Positions 24,500 through 34,754 of a DNA stretch of 64,000 nucleotides are shown in pieces; position 1 is the stretch's first letter, and each line of letters starts with the position of its first letter. Location: contig JASPKZ010004954.1 of NCBI GenBank assembly GCA_030220185.1, forward strand, positions 1 to 64,000, in the 5' to 3' direction. The stretch is from Diploptera punctata (Eukaryota; Arthropoda; Insecta; Blattodea; Blaberidae). The notes below the pieces were generated by a model. The model saw nothing but the letters and a program-made list of their open reading frames with translations. It did no database searches and had not been told where the DNA came from. The position numbers and the translations under genes are program-made.

Positions 24500-25094
24500 C
24501 CGTAAGGTCAGATGTCGACACAATAATTAGAACAACAAAAATCAATATAACGTTGATAATTGATAAGGCCGGTCAACGAAGAATTTAAAATTAATGGAAA
24601 ATGACTGATTAATAAGGGTTTTTTTATCAGGAGTAGCAGATTATAATCATCATCAAAAGCAGCACTACAGTCCAATTCGAGCCTCGGCTTCCCTCGGAAT
24701 TATCTTCCATGCGTCTATGTTTCTAAAGCAACCAGCCACCATCCTTCGAATCCGATTTTATTTATGTATTCATTTATTTTTTGTTTCCTAGCAAAGGTTT
24801 CTTTTAGTGAGTAGGATAACCAGTCCTACGCCCAACCGTCCAGCGAACCTGGACGATGATTTTCTGTTGGGGTTTTCTACTCTGCCTGATAGGTCTCAAG
24901 TATGGCATCAAGAACTCGCTCTTCGTCCTCCCATGACATAGCGCTATCCAGGGATCATGACATGGACATGTATACACATACATATTAGGATTAAATGACT
25001 TTTCTCGAATTTGCAAGTGGTATATATCCATCAGCAACATGTGCACCCTCGAGGCCACATATTACCTATTTCACTCCCTGCAAATCATAACAAC
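24500..25094. other. No gene seen
   Basis: Mixed AT-rich sequence. An 84-codon minus-strand frame (24804-25058) shows no recognisable motif. Confidence 0.35.
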
Positions 25095-25655
25095 TGAATA
25101 TATTATTAAAATATAAAATTATGAAATATTTACCTAAAATGGTCCGTCTCCTCAACTTAACGATTATTAATTATCTGTAGCGCTTTCGGGACTAGTCCCA
25201 TCATCAGCAGAAGTAACAGCACATGGGTTCTTATCTTTGGTCCCCGATTCAAAACTGGTGTTCCACTGAAAATTTGGTAGAGGGGATTACACGTACTGGA
25301 TATGTTTTCATTTATCAGATGGCCGTTGTTGTTAACTGCTTTCAAAATTTCCATCTCCTCGAGTAATAATCCAGCTAAGATAAACGTACTCGAGGAGATG
25401 GACATTTTTATGGCAGTTAACAACAACGATCATCTGATAAATGAAAACGCACCCAGTACGTGTAACCCTCTCTACCAGATTTTCAATGGAACACCAAGTA
25501 TTGAATAATGGGTCGATAGGTAAGAACCCATATCCTGTTACTTCTGCTAATGATGGGACTAGTCCCGAAAGCGCTACAGATAATCTTTAAGTTGAGGAGA
25601 CGGACCTTTTAGGTAAATATTTCATAATTGTATGTTTTAATTTTGAATAATACCT
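25095..25655. repeat. Long inverted repeat (foldback) A
   Basis: Two arms of about 240-280 bp are mutually complementary, from AATTATGAAATATTTACC on the left to GGTAAATATTTCATAATT on the right, centred near 25380. Each arm carries CTG(A)TGATG-GGACTAGTCC-CGAAAGC. Arms differ by scattered substitutions and small indels, so the structure is not brand new. Open frames of 68-89 codons on both strands are mirror images of each other. Confidence 0.9.
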
Positions 25656-25779
25656 CAACGGAATTGTATCAAGAATTTTATTAATGTTGAATATATTATA
25701 TGTCAATATATATTTTATGCTAAATGTACTTTTTTCAGTGGTGAGGCCTGGTTTATTTATGCTCAATTACTCTTTATGA

Positions 25780-25945
25780 CGAAAATATAGGGTCATATAG
25801 AAAGAATGGAAGGAAACCGACATGCAATAGCCAAGAGATGGATAGACACTGAATGCACATCCAGTACGTCTTCCTCCGAGGAGTGATTTTGGAAACAAAC
25901 AGGATGAAAATCCTACAGATTATGTTTAAGAAGAAGAAGAATTAC
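25780..25945 (+). pseudogene. LINE tail remnant with (GAA)n
   Basis: Encodes GHIERMEGNRHAIAKRW, a variant of the GHVxRM motif at the end of non-LTR proteins, followed within 100 bp by AAGAAGAAGAAGAA. Short and degraded. Confidence 0.4.
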
Positions 25946-26514
25946 TATTTATTGTCAAGAACTCGCATATTATTAATATTACCGGTATGTATTGTTAATT
26001 AAATTTTATTAATTTATATATTGGTACGGATTTTAATGTCTATTCACACACAAAAATGTGTTTTGTTAATTATGATATTTACCAGGGTTTCTCAAATGTT
26101 CTATTCATGTCACAGTTTTCAGTTCTGCGGATATCAGCGACACATCGCGAATATAGTAGCAATTTTGTCAATTTTAGAGGAATTTCAAACCATATTTATA
26201 AAATTAAATTAAACTCAATGATGGTGATATGTCTAGAATGTCCTTGGCCTATCATCCGGCTGCTGGCCTCATATCCATATGTGTCAAACGTGGAAGTGGA
26301 TGATCATAAAGTCAGTATAGGGGTGACATATGGTCCAAATTTCAGGTGAACCAGCCATTATACAGTGAAATCTCAAATGTAATGCTTCCTCAATGGACCG
26401 CGTTATATCCACCAAAGCGTTGTATGGAGGAATGCTGCAATAAAAGCAGAGACAAGGTTACATCCATGAAACTATTATATGCTGGAGCGTTACATCGAGA
26501 TTTCTCTTTAGCTG

Positions 26515-26635
26515 TTTTCTCAACTGGAATGGCTGCATACTGTAGCTATCAAAATCCTTCATGCTGTTAGGTGGGTTCCGGTTCCATATTGGCCTAAATT
26601 TCATGAGAAAGGTTTTACCCCAAGAGGACCCAACG
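26515..26635 (-). mobile_element. SINE-B fragment
   Basis: The reverse complement contains the CATGAAATTTAGGCCAATATGG and TGTAGCTA portions of the SINE-B body. Head and tail are missing or too diverged. Confidence 0.45.
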
Positions 26636-26830
26636 ATCACATGACTGTAACTCTTCGTCAAAAGTATATGTCGCCTTAGACTGATCGGCTACTGCACGTG
26701 ACTAGATCAAATTTATAATAGGGAAAAATTCTGCAGAAACAAGAGGATACCCACATATCTAATTGAATTTGATCGATAGTTACTGACTCTTCATTCATAA
26801 ATTTGATTTTGGTTACCTGTTTTCAGTTTA

Positions 26831-28976
26831 CTTACTTACTTACTTACTTACTCACTGGCACTATCGAACCCGAAGGTTCATGGCCGCGCGGACATAAGCT
26901 CTCCACACATCCCTATCCTGAGCTAAAGTTTTCCAATCATTCCCTGTATAATCCACTTCCCTCAAATCATAGTTAATGTTGTTCTCCCACCTCATTCTTG
27001 GCCTACCAACTGGGCGTTTTCCCTCTGGCTTTCCTACAAGAAGCTTCCATGCACGTCTTTCATTCCCCATACGTGCAACATGTCCTGCCCATCGCAGTCT
27101 ACGAGACTTAACTGTTCTTATTATATCTGGCTTCCTATAAAGACCATGTAGTTCATTGTTATGTAGTCTTCTCCATTCACCTGTCTGTTCATCTCTCTTT
27201 GGTCCAAAAATTTTCCTAAGAACTTTATTCTCAAATACTTGTAATCTCCTTTCCTCCCTTAAAGTAAGAGTCCATGTTTCGCACCCATATAATATAACTG
27301 GTAGAATAATAGTTTTATATATTTTCAGCTTAACGTTTTTTTGAAAGGAGTTGGGACATCAAAAGTCTCTGCAATGCATAATAGCAAGCATTTCCAGAAT
27401 TGAGCCTATGTTTAATTTCTTTGTGCATCTCATTCCTATTTGTGATTATTGTTCCTAGGTATTTGAATTCAGCAACTTCCTGAAAATTTCCCTCATTTGT
27501 TATTAGCTGTCCATTTCCATTATATACTGAATTTCTACGTGTGACCATATATTTAGTTTTACTGATATTTACTTCCAGTCCTAATTTTTTAGTGTTACTC
27601 AATAGTGTGTGCGTGTTGGCCTTTAGTATCTCCTCGCTATCGGCCAGCAGTACTACATCATCAGCATAAACCAACAGCTTATTAATACCATTGAGTTGTA
27701 AGCCTTCCTCATTCTCTAAAGATTTAATGGCATGCTCTAGTACAAAAATTAAATAGTAGAGGAGATAGTGCATCTCCTTGCTTCAACCCATTCTGGATTT
27801 CAAAAGTGTCTGAAAACTGTTTGCCTACACGCACCCTACTCTTTGAGCCATTTAGACACATTCGTATAAGTCTAACCAACTTTTTAGGAATTCCGAACTC
27901 CAGCAGGATACTATATAACTTCTCCCTCTTAATTGAATCATATGCTTTTTGAAGTCTACATATAGTTGATGTACAGTACCATTATATTCCCATTTCTTCT
28001 CTAAAATCTGTCTTATACTGAAAATCTGATCTGTTGTAGACCTGTTTCTTTTTCTAAATGCACATTGATGATCTCCTAGAATGTCATCAATATAGGGAGT
28101 AAGTCTGCTTACTAATATATTTGTTAGAATTTTGTACGAAGTTGAAAGTAATGAGATGCCCCTGTAGTTGTTGCAATCAGTTTTATCTCCTTTCTTATAA
28201 ATGGTACGATAATTGATTCCTTCCATTCATCTGGAAGAGCTTCTTTTTCCCAAATCATACTAAGCAACCAGCGTATCTTGTCCATCAATTTTTCTCCCCC
28301 TGATTTTATCAGTTCTGCTGGGATCTCATCTGAACCTGATGCTTTATACATCTTCAATTTTTCAATCGCCATTTCAACCTCTAATGCACTTGGCTCTGCG
28401 ACTAGCATTTCTGCCGTCTGTAACTTATCCTCCTCAATGTCCTGTTCTGTATGTACATTTAATAGCTGATTAAAGTAACCTTTCCATCTATTTAATATAC
28501 TCCTAGAATCTGCAATCATATCCCCATTTTCATTCCGAATTATGTTTGTTCTTTGTTCTAACCTGAAACCCCTTCTTCTCTATACTAATTCCCTGATATA
28601 ATTCTCTAATGTTCCTATTTTTTGCATTCATTTCAAGATCATTAATCTTCTCTCTCAAATATTCCCTCTTTTTACTCTTTAGTAACTTAGTGGTTTCACG
28701 TCTAACACTACCCAATTGCTCTAAATTTACCTCATTTGGCTTGTGTAACCATTTCATTTTTGCTAGCTTTCTTTTCTTTACAATGTCGGCACATTCCTCA
28801 TCAAACCGTTTCTTGTTTTGCCTCTTTTTTAAACAACCAATGCTTTCTGATGCTGACAATTTAATAGTATCTCTTATAGCCTCCCATTCTTTATTTATAT
28901 CAGTTTCTTCTTCGTTTGCCACATTGTCATCTGAAGATTCCAGTACTTCAAATCTATTAGCTATTTTGATTTGGTA
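26831..28976 (-). mobile_element. 5'-truncated non-LTR retrotransposon with 18-bp target duplication
   Basis: Minus-strand element of 2146 bp flanked by exact direct repeats TTACCTGTTTTCAGTTTA (26813-26830 and 28977-28994). Its 3' end, at the low coordinate, is a TAAG-type simple repeat, as in LINEs with microsatellite tails. The endonuclease region is absent because of 5' truncation. Partial copies of the same 3' region, all minus strand, lie at 48.5, 50.1 and 53.8 kb. The clade is not resolved by eye; it is RTE-like in tail type. Confidence 0.9.
26861..28976 (-). pseudogene. Broken ORF2 (reverse transcriptase) of the 26.8-kb LINE
   Basis: The reading runs in five or so frames. The linker (QIKIANRFEVLES, then the WEAIRDTIKLSASESIG region) is open to the truncation point. 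The RT N-terminal part (KASGSDEIPAELIK; NYRGISLLSTSYKIL) follows, then motif A YVDFKK with a frameshift right after it. Motif B GLKQGDALSPLLFN is split by an extra base near 27740, and motif C is YADDVVLLADS. The C-terminal part has GHVARMGNERRAWKLL, GRPRMRWE and QDRDVWRAYVRAAMNL. The catalytic YADD is present, but the frameshifts prevent expression of one protein. Confidence 0.85.
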
Positions 28977-28999
28977 TTACCTGTTTTCAGTTTAGTAAC

Positions 29000-29336
29000 A
29001 TTAATAAATACATGGTAGTAAAAGATTCCGGGCTATGTGACCGTGGTCTATAACTGGCGTTTCTTCCAGACGTTTCTCCCTCAACTGCGGAGGGCATCTT
29101 CAGTGGCGAGCGCTAGAAGCTGTTGTTTCCCTGTCGTAGACTCGACTGCGAATTCGCATCGAGTCTACGACAGGGAAACAACAGCTTCTAGCGCTCGCCA
29201 CTGAAGATGCCCTCCGCAGTTGAGGGAGAAACGTCTGGAAGAAACGCCAGTTATAGACCACGGCCACATAGCCCGGAATCTTTTACTACCATGATTACCG
29301 GCCGTGAAAGCCTGCATTCCACTATTAATAAATACA
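29000..29336. mobile_element. Foldback element B with 13-bp target duplication
   Basis: The element at 29013-29323 is flanked by exact ATTAATAAATACA (29000-29012, 29324-29336). It is an almost perfect palindrome of about 140-bp arms starting at CATGGTAGTAAAAGATTCC, centre near GCGAATTCGC, followed on the right by a single-copy GATTACCGGCCGTGAAAGC tail. A related copy lies at 36.98 kb. Long variable-length duplications point to LINE-style integration, unlike typical MITEs. It sits 5 bp beyond the target duplication of the preceding LINE. Confidence 0.85.
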
Positions 29337-29339
29337 ATT

Positions 29340-29680
29340 GTAAAAATATTTAATACACAGAGTTGCTTTCACAAGTTCGTTTTCTTCGAAAGCTTTTTTT
29401 TTTCGGTACGACCTCTGATAGCATCTGATCTAGTATACTGTACCATTGAATTTTTTAATTTGGTTCTCACGAACAATTAATCTTTGGGAAACTAATTTTA
29501 AGTTTTAAAAATGAACGCAATATTCACTGTTACTTATGTAATTTAACATATTTATACTATTATTGTCATTATTATTGTAAGTATTATCATATTGATTATT
29601 ATCATCGTATAAAATGTTTCTTGTACGCGAAATTTCCATTGCACCACTTAAGATAGTTTTAATTCTTTATAATTACTATA
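29340..29680. other. No gene seen
   Basis: AT-rich spacer between the foldback element and a LINE 3' end. Confidence 0.4.
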
Positions 29681-29684
29681 GTGT

Positions 29685-29776
29685 ATATTAATCTTTAATG
29701 TCAAATATGTACTTGTAATTTGTGCTGGTTAAGGGGAAGAGAAGTCCTTATGGACTTAATTCTGTCAGAATAATTA
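29685..29776 (+). mobile_element. 3' end of a CR1/jockey-like LINE
   Basis: GCTGGTTAAGGGGAAGAGAAGTCC-TTAT-GGACTTAATTC matches the 3' UTR hairpin of the element ending at 45.7 kb and of the fragment at 38.6 kb. An (ATT)n tract follows immediately. Confidence 0.65.
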
Positions 29777-29790
29777 AATTATTATTATTA

Positions 29791-29839
<49 letters not shown>
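29776..29839. repeat. (ATT)n microsatellite
   Basis: Near-pure ATT run following the LINE 3' hairpin. Confidence 0.95.
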
Positions 29840-29840
<1 letters not shown>

Positions 29841-30375
29841 CCCTCTCCCGACAGGTGGTGCCACTGTGAGGTGCGGGTGGCGTGTGGCATGTAAAAACTA
29901 TGCACTGTATAAGGTAAGAGAATAAACGAAGTTAATGGAACGAAAAAATGGAATTTATGTAAAATTTCTCAAATTTCTGATTAATTAGCATACATAATGA
30001 TGTAGCATCATAATCCACTCGACTGAGCCTGCCTATAATGCAGTGTAATTTAAAACAACATCACACCGAATACTATTATTTGCCGGTACTACTTTATTCG
30101 AGAGAGACCTTCAATTATTCAAATATCAGAAATTAATGTTATTCTTAATGTTTTATTTACCGACGCTCTTCCACGTCCAAGGTCATTTACGTCATAATTC
30201 AAATCTGAGCATCTAATGGCCGATAAATTTTGCACAGAGGCATCTTTCTTCCAATCTTTCTTTTTGCATGCCGTTTATTGTTGATACGAGACTTACAAAT
30301 TGAGTTCCTTTCCGAACGTAATCATAGGCCTACTCATGATGTATATCCCCTGAAAAAATACATCGACTTTTTCCG
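29840..30375. other. No gene seen
   Basis: No family match. Confidence 0.4.
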
Positions 30376-30383
30376 AGTTAGCC

Positions 30384-30690
30384 TACCTTAGTGGTTTAGT
30401 GATTGTTTCTTCCCTCTAGTCGAGAGATACATGTGTTTGATCTCGGCCGAAGTAGGCGGAATTTTTAGGATGAAAAAAATCTAACGTAAAAGTCATCCGA
30501 GAGAGACTTTGACCCGTGGGTCTAGAGTCTGAAGATCATCAGACTCCTAAAAGAACCTCAAGCCTAAATTAGCGCCCCTGAGCAAAATTTAACCGACTTT
30601 CCCCGTCCTAGTAATTCCTTAGTTGCCTACTAGATGACTCATTGAGATAATGTACTGACCACATGTCACTCATTGTCATCTGTAAGGAAC
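30384..30690 (+). mobile_element. SINE-E copy
   Basis: A tRNA-like head (CCTTAGTGGTTTAGTGATTG, then GTGTTTGATCTC as degenerate B box) precedes a body with AAAAGAACCTCAAGCCT and GCCCCTGAGCAAAATTTAACCG. This resembles copies at 32.73 (+), 33.05 (-) and 52.79 kb (-). Confidence 0.55.
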
Positions 30691-30732
30691 TAAAGTTGCA
30701 AATTTGCTTGGTCAATAAACTCCTGCTAGGGG

Positions 30733-30831
30733 AGCACCCACATTTCCGTGAGGGATGTATGAGGTATAGGCTATAGGCGTGTGTATATATATCGTGAGGG
30801 ATGTATGGGGTATAAGCTATAGGCTATAGGC

Positions 30832-30875
<44 letters not shown>

Positions 30876-30920
30876 TATACAGCCTATACCCCATACATCC
30901 CTCACGGAAATGTGGGTGCA
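30733..30920. repeat. Inverted repeat around a (TA)n tract
   Basis: Left GCACCCACATTTCCGTGAGG and right CCTCACGGAAATGTGGGTGC are exact complements. The left side also carries two tandem GGGATGTATG-GGTATA-GGCTATAGGCGTGT repeats. (TA)n lies at 30834-30873. Confidence 0.85.
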
Positions 30921-30964
30921 AATTAATGAGAATTTAAATAATATACATATATATTATATTCTTT

Positions 30965-31170
30965 AAACTCTCTTTGATTTGCTTACTTGTTAAAGGAGCT
31001 ACTAGAGGGGAGTGGAGACCGAGTTCCCGCTACTTATCCTAATAGAGAATATATAAAAAGAAAAATAAATGTTTGTACTTGAATTGCTTGGTAGCGTAAT
31101 TGGTAGCGCACTGGAGTGTCAATCCAGAGGTCCGGGTTCAAATTCCGTCCAAGCATTTACTTGTCTTTGC
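30965..31170 (+). repeat. Diverged single copy of the array's tRNA cassette
   Basis: CTCTTTGATTTGCTTACTTG, GGAGCTACTAGAGG, GAGTTCCCGC and AGAAAAATAAATGTTTG appear in the same order and spacing as upstream of the plus-strand tRNA-like genes in the array. It is unlinked to the array by 14 kb. Confidence 0.75.
31085..31156 (+). tRNA. tRNA-like gene, predicted anticodon GTC
   Basis: The cloverleaf is better than in the array copies. The acceptor TGCTTGG/CCAAGCA pairs fully (7 bp), the D stem GCGT/GCGC pairs with one G-U, and the anticodon stem CTGGA/TCCAG holds loop GTGTCAA. T stem CCGGG/TCCGT has one mismatch, with loop TTCAAAT. The GTC anticodon would read Asp GAC, but the body does not look like the usual eukaryotic tRNA-Asp as I know it. 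Flanking sequence is homologous to the array tRNA cassette (GCTACTAG...GGAGTG...GTTC..CGC; AAGAAAAATAAATGTTTG), so it belongs to the same dispersed family. No T-run terminator of five or more lies close by. Confidence 0.6.
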
Positions 31171-32230
31171 TCACATATATTTATATACATAGGCCTAAAT
31201 ATACACATACACACATATACGTATACATGAACTTTCAGAGTTTGCTCCCGCGAAACTTGGAAGACAAGTATGACAGCAACTGTATCTCCAGGACCAAGAA
31301 AATATACTCGTATTACTTAATGATCTGTCTTTATAGGACGATTTTTGTTGTGTACGTACTTGTATACATACTGAAACTTTTTCGTAATATTCTTTATACA
31401 AATGTGGATGGTGCGAAAAGAAATGGAAGTTGGCTTCTGAAGGAAGACGAATTACAAATTCGAACTGAAGATAGTGAAGTCCTGTGACTATTGAACACAC
31501 CTTGAAAAAGAAAAGTCCTAAAGGATATATTCTATCTTGGAAACCAAGAAGTCAAAAAAGTAGTAAAGATGGAGATAAAAAAAGGTTGGTCTGATATAAA
31601 TGATGTTGCTTTTAAGCTGTCAAATCATAAAGTAACATGCTCATCCGTTTCCGGGACCATGGAGATGAAGGGGTTACTATATCCCTTACAAAAGGGTGGT
31701 TTTTTTTATATATATAATGCTTCTCTAATCTTGTTGGAACCAAAAGGGGAATGATACCACGCAAGATTTATCGAAATCTAACTTGATATGTCTTTCTCAA
31801 AAACATGTTACTTTTTCTCTTGTCTTCATGATTTTGAATCGATCGTCGTCATTATTTTTATTAAAGTTTCCTCCTGCACGCTATCCATATTACACAACCC
31901 ATTTGACGCATGATGAATTATTTTGTCAGTCTACTGCCTTATGCTTGCTATATTTTTCTATTTCCTCCGACTAAAAACTTCCCGAATAATAGCTCTCCGC
32001 CATAACTTAGAAGCACGGAAACAACAAGAACATAATAAACAATTTAAAAGCGAATTACAAAAAAAAATAGTTGATATCATTTTCAGCTACTAAAAAATAA
32101 AATAGTGGATTATTTCCGGTCTCCAAAACTGAAGAAGTTTCTCGTGTAATTTCGACAAGCGTATTGTACATCGGTTCATCCAATATCATGAACAATTCTG
32201 ATAATTAAATTACGTATAACAATCCCGTGT
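31170..32230. other. No supported gene
   Basis: Contains 60- to 120-codon chance-level frames on both strands. No domain was recognised. Confidence 0.35.
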
Positions 32231-32234
32231 GGGA

Positions 32235-32645
32235 GAAGTACTGTCACTTATGGAACAGAAGTATGGAATTTCAACAAAAACTTAAGATGATGAAATTGTA
32301 TTTATTGTGTGGAGAGCAACAAGATGTTAAAGTTTGAAAAAAAATTAGAAAGTTACACGAGAAAAAATTAATGTTAAATATTCAATAGCAGATTATATAA
32401 TATATAAGCAATTAAATTGGGCATGTACGACAAATGCAAGAAGAAAGGTAACTCGGAAAAACATTGGAATGGTGTTCACCCGGAAAAAGAAAGAAAGGAA
32501 GACCTCGAAACTCATGGATGCAAGAAATAAGTACTAAAATGAGAAGAAGAGGGCTGAGGTGAATAGGTACGAGTGGAGAAGGAAAATAAATCTTTAGGCG
32601 CAGAAAGATGTACAAACTTTGAAAATATATAAATAAACAAACAAA
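32235..32645 (+). pseudogene. LINE 3' coding remnant
   Basis: The start reads YGTEVWNFN (the YGxExW motif of LINE proteins), followed by a degraded stretch. Then a basic PGKRKKGRPRNSWMQEI-like segment appears in a shifted frame. The last ~80 bp (TACGAGTGGAGAAGG...CAGAAAGATGTACAAACTT) recur at 58.93-59.03 kb, defining a shared 3' end. Confidence 0.55.
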
Positions 32646-32727
32646 ATAACAATCCCAATCAGTTATGTAAAATACACCATGACAGATTGTATGCATTATG
32701 TCTATGAATTATAGAGAATGCAGTCCA

Positions 32728-32975
32728 TCCCAGTGGACTAGGCGTTAACCTGCTCGCCAAGGTTCGATGAATTTTTCAGGACTTAAAATTGCGGGTATAT
32801 GTTCCTTCGAAATGCAATTAAAGCCGTGTGTCCCGTGTCGTTGATTCACGGTACGTAAAAGAACCTCAATCCTGAAAAAATGCCTCTGAACAAAAACTGT
32901 CGATCTTTCACATCCAGATTTGAATTACAACAGTAATGGCCTTAGCTGTTAAAGAGCGTCGTTAAATAAGAAATA
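32728..32975 (+). mobile_element. SINE-E copy
   Basis: The head CCATCCCAGTGGACTAGGCG and AAGGTTCGATGAAT are followed by the body segments AAAAGAACCTCAATCCTGAA and TTCACATCCAGATTTGAATT. These last also occur, reversed, at 52.8 kb. Confidence 0.5.
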
Positions 32976-33054
32976 GTAAAATTAGATGTTATAAATTAGG
33001 TAACATTTTTTATTTTGATGACATATTTAACAGCTAAAATCATTAGTATCCCGA

Positions 33055-33250
33055 TTTAAATCTGCGTGTGAAAAGGCTGAAAAATGTTTGCCAGTGGCTT
33101 CTTTTTTCAGGCTTTATGTTCTCTCAAGTGCCACATACCTACGACAAAGGATACCGCTTTACTTCACTTCCGACGGAATCCATATTTAGGTTTTTAACTA
33201 TTGAGAAAATATATCGACACCGGCCCGGTTTGGATTGGAGTATCAAATGC
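33055..33250 (-). mobile_element. SINE-E fragment
   Basis: The reverse complement contains ATAAAGCCTGAAAAAAGAAG and TTCACACGCAGATTT in the order found in the SINE-E body. Head degraded. Confidence 0.4.
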
Positions 33251-33426
33251 TATCACTTGATTAAACTCGCTTGGTCATGTTACAGTTTTCTAAATATCAA
33301 AATTATACACTATACACATAGATAACCATTAGAGAGCACATATGTATATCATTAGAACATGTAATTAAATCAATAATAATAAAATCCATATCAAATTCCG
33401 TTGAGGTGAATAGTAATAAGATAAAA

Positions 33427-33722
33427 CTTAAAATATGCACCTTTTGGCAACTGCCGTCGTCCTGAACTGTGTTAAAATATTATATTTGAAATGGTGTCGG
33501 AAGTTAACTTGCATCATCAGCAGGATAAGTATCTGCTACTACTACTTGTTGTTTAAGACGTTGTAGACTCGAGGTATCTTAAACAACAGTAACTAGTAGC
33601 AGATACTCATCCTGCTGATGATGCAAGTTACCTTCCGAAAGGCTTCCAGATAACATATTAAATATAATATTTTAACACAGTTGAGGACGACGGCCCTTTC
33701 CAAAAGTTACATAGTTTAAGGT
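33427..33722. repeat. Long inverted repeat (foldback) D
   Basis: Arms of about 130 bp run from CTTTTGGCAACTGCCGTCGTCC on the left to GACGACGGCCCTTTCCAAAAG on the right, centred near 33575. Each arm includes CTGATGATGCAAGTTA-CTTCCGA. Arm divergence is roughly 10 percent by eye. Confidence 0.85.
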
Positions 33723-33902
33723 TTTGGCTTACGTAATAAAATAAATCAATTCAGTCCATTAAGTTCATTATTTTTATCGTTATTTTTATCATTATTTTTT
33801 AATTATTTTTATTATTTTTTGTTATTACTATCATTATCGAGATCAATTCAGTGAATTAACCGTTATTTCACACGTTCTAAATTTTAAATTAATATATTTA
33901 AT

Positions 33903-34124
33903 TTACTATGGTAGAGGAAAGAAGGCATTAACTGGTATTAATGTTGTTAGCAATACAACAGTGGTAGATTTGGACACACGAGTAAAAATATCGAACATAG
34001 ATATGAATACTGTTTTTTTAACAGCTGAAGTCTTTGCATTTTCTGGAGGATAGATTGTAGGAAAAATATAGGCAAAGTCCCCTAAAGTATCCTCCTTAAC
34101 AGAAGGGTACATGGAAAGAAAACT
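33903..34124 (+). other. Possible exon with a consensus splice donor
   Basis: The plus frame from about 33907 encodes GRGKKALTGINVVSNTTVVD and continues about 45 codons with alternating hydrophobic residues to a TAG near 34051. A perfect donor (CTAG/GTAAGT) sits at 34124. The stop and the lack of an acceptor leave this as a decayed exon or chance; the reverse strand is also open for 68 codons. Confidence 0.2.
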
Positions 34125-34444
34125 AGGTAAGTCACTTTTCTTTGAAACTAAAAAAAAAAAAAAACACTTTTAATTAAACAACGTACATACGTCTTTAACT
34201 GTATGCCAAATTTTGAAGAAAAAATGAACCCATACAAAAGTGTTTATTTTACTGTTTCAAACATCTAAAAAATAATACTTTCCGTGGAGAATGGGAAAAT
34301 AATGGTATCTCAAACTTTATTTAATTTTTAAAAAAGTGATTTACCGGGTTCTTTCTCTGGACCCTTCAACAGTTAAAATGAGTGCCACCGTATTAGACGT
34401 ATGGAGTGGGGCTTTGTTGAAGCTGTTTCTTTAGGAAAGAAACA

Positions 34445-34750
34445 CTTTAATGGATTTTTTATCGTTTCTTCTTCTTCTTATTTTGGCTCTACGGTCCGCT
34501 AAGAACCTTGGCCTCTTTCGTAAAAACTGCCCATTCTTCTCTATTACCGCACTAGCTATCTGTCTCCATCTTTTAACCTTCAGTTGTCTTAAGTCTTGTC
34601 TTCCTCAAACTTATCTAACCAATTTTTTGGACCATTTACCCTACCAGAATCATCCCCTGAAATCCACCTTAGTAACTCTTTCTTCGTGTAATTTCGGCTA
34701 TTTTTTGCTTATTTCAGCTTCTCAATATTGCATTTTTTTACGGATGTAGG
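34445..34750 (-). pseudogene. LINE C-terminal remnant
   Basis: The minus strand gives WLDKFEEDLRQ-like, then VKRWRQIASAVIERNGQFLR and AKIRRRR in shifting frames. This is the basic tail of a non-LTR ORF2, ending in a GAA-rich tract (TTCTTCTTCTT on plus). Confidence 0.5.
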
Positions 34751-34754
34751 AATA

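Noticed and set aside
25157..25426. 89-codon minus and 68-codon plus frames as genes
   Set aside because: They are mirror images of one another in the arms of foldback A.
26082..26100. CAGGGTTTCTCAAATG as an hAT-type terminal repeat
   Set aside because: No complementary end or 8-bp target duplication could be found nearby.
26861..27070. Separate small gene encoding a WRAYVRAAMNL protein
   Set aside because: It is the C-terminus of the LINE ORF2, repeated at 50.1 kb.
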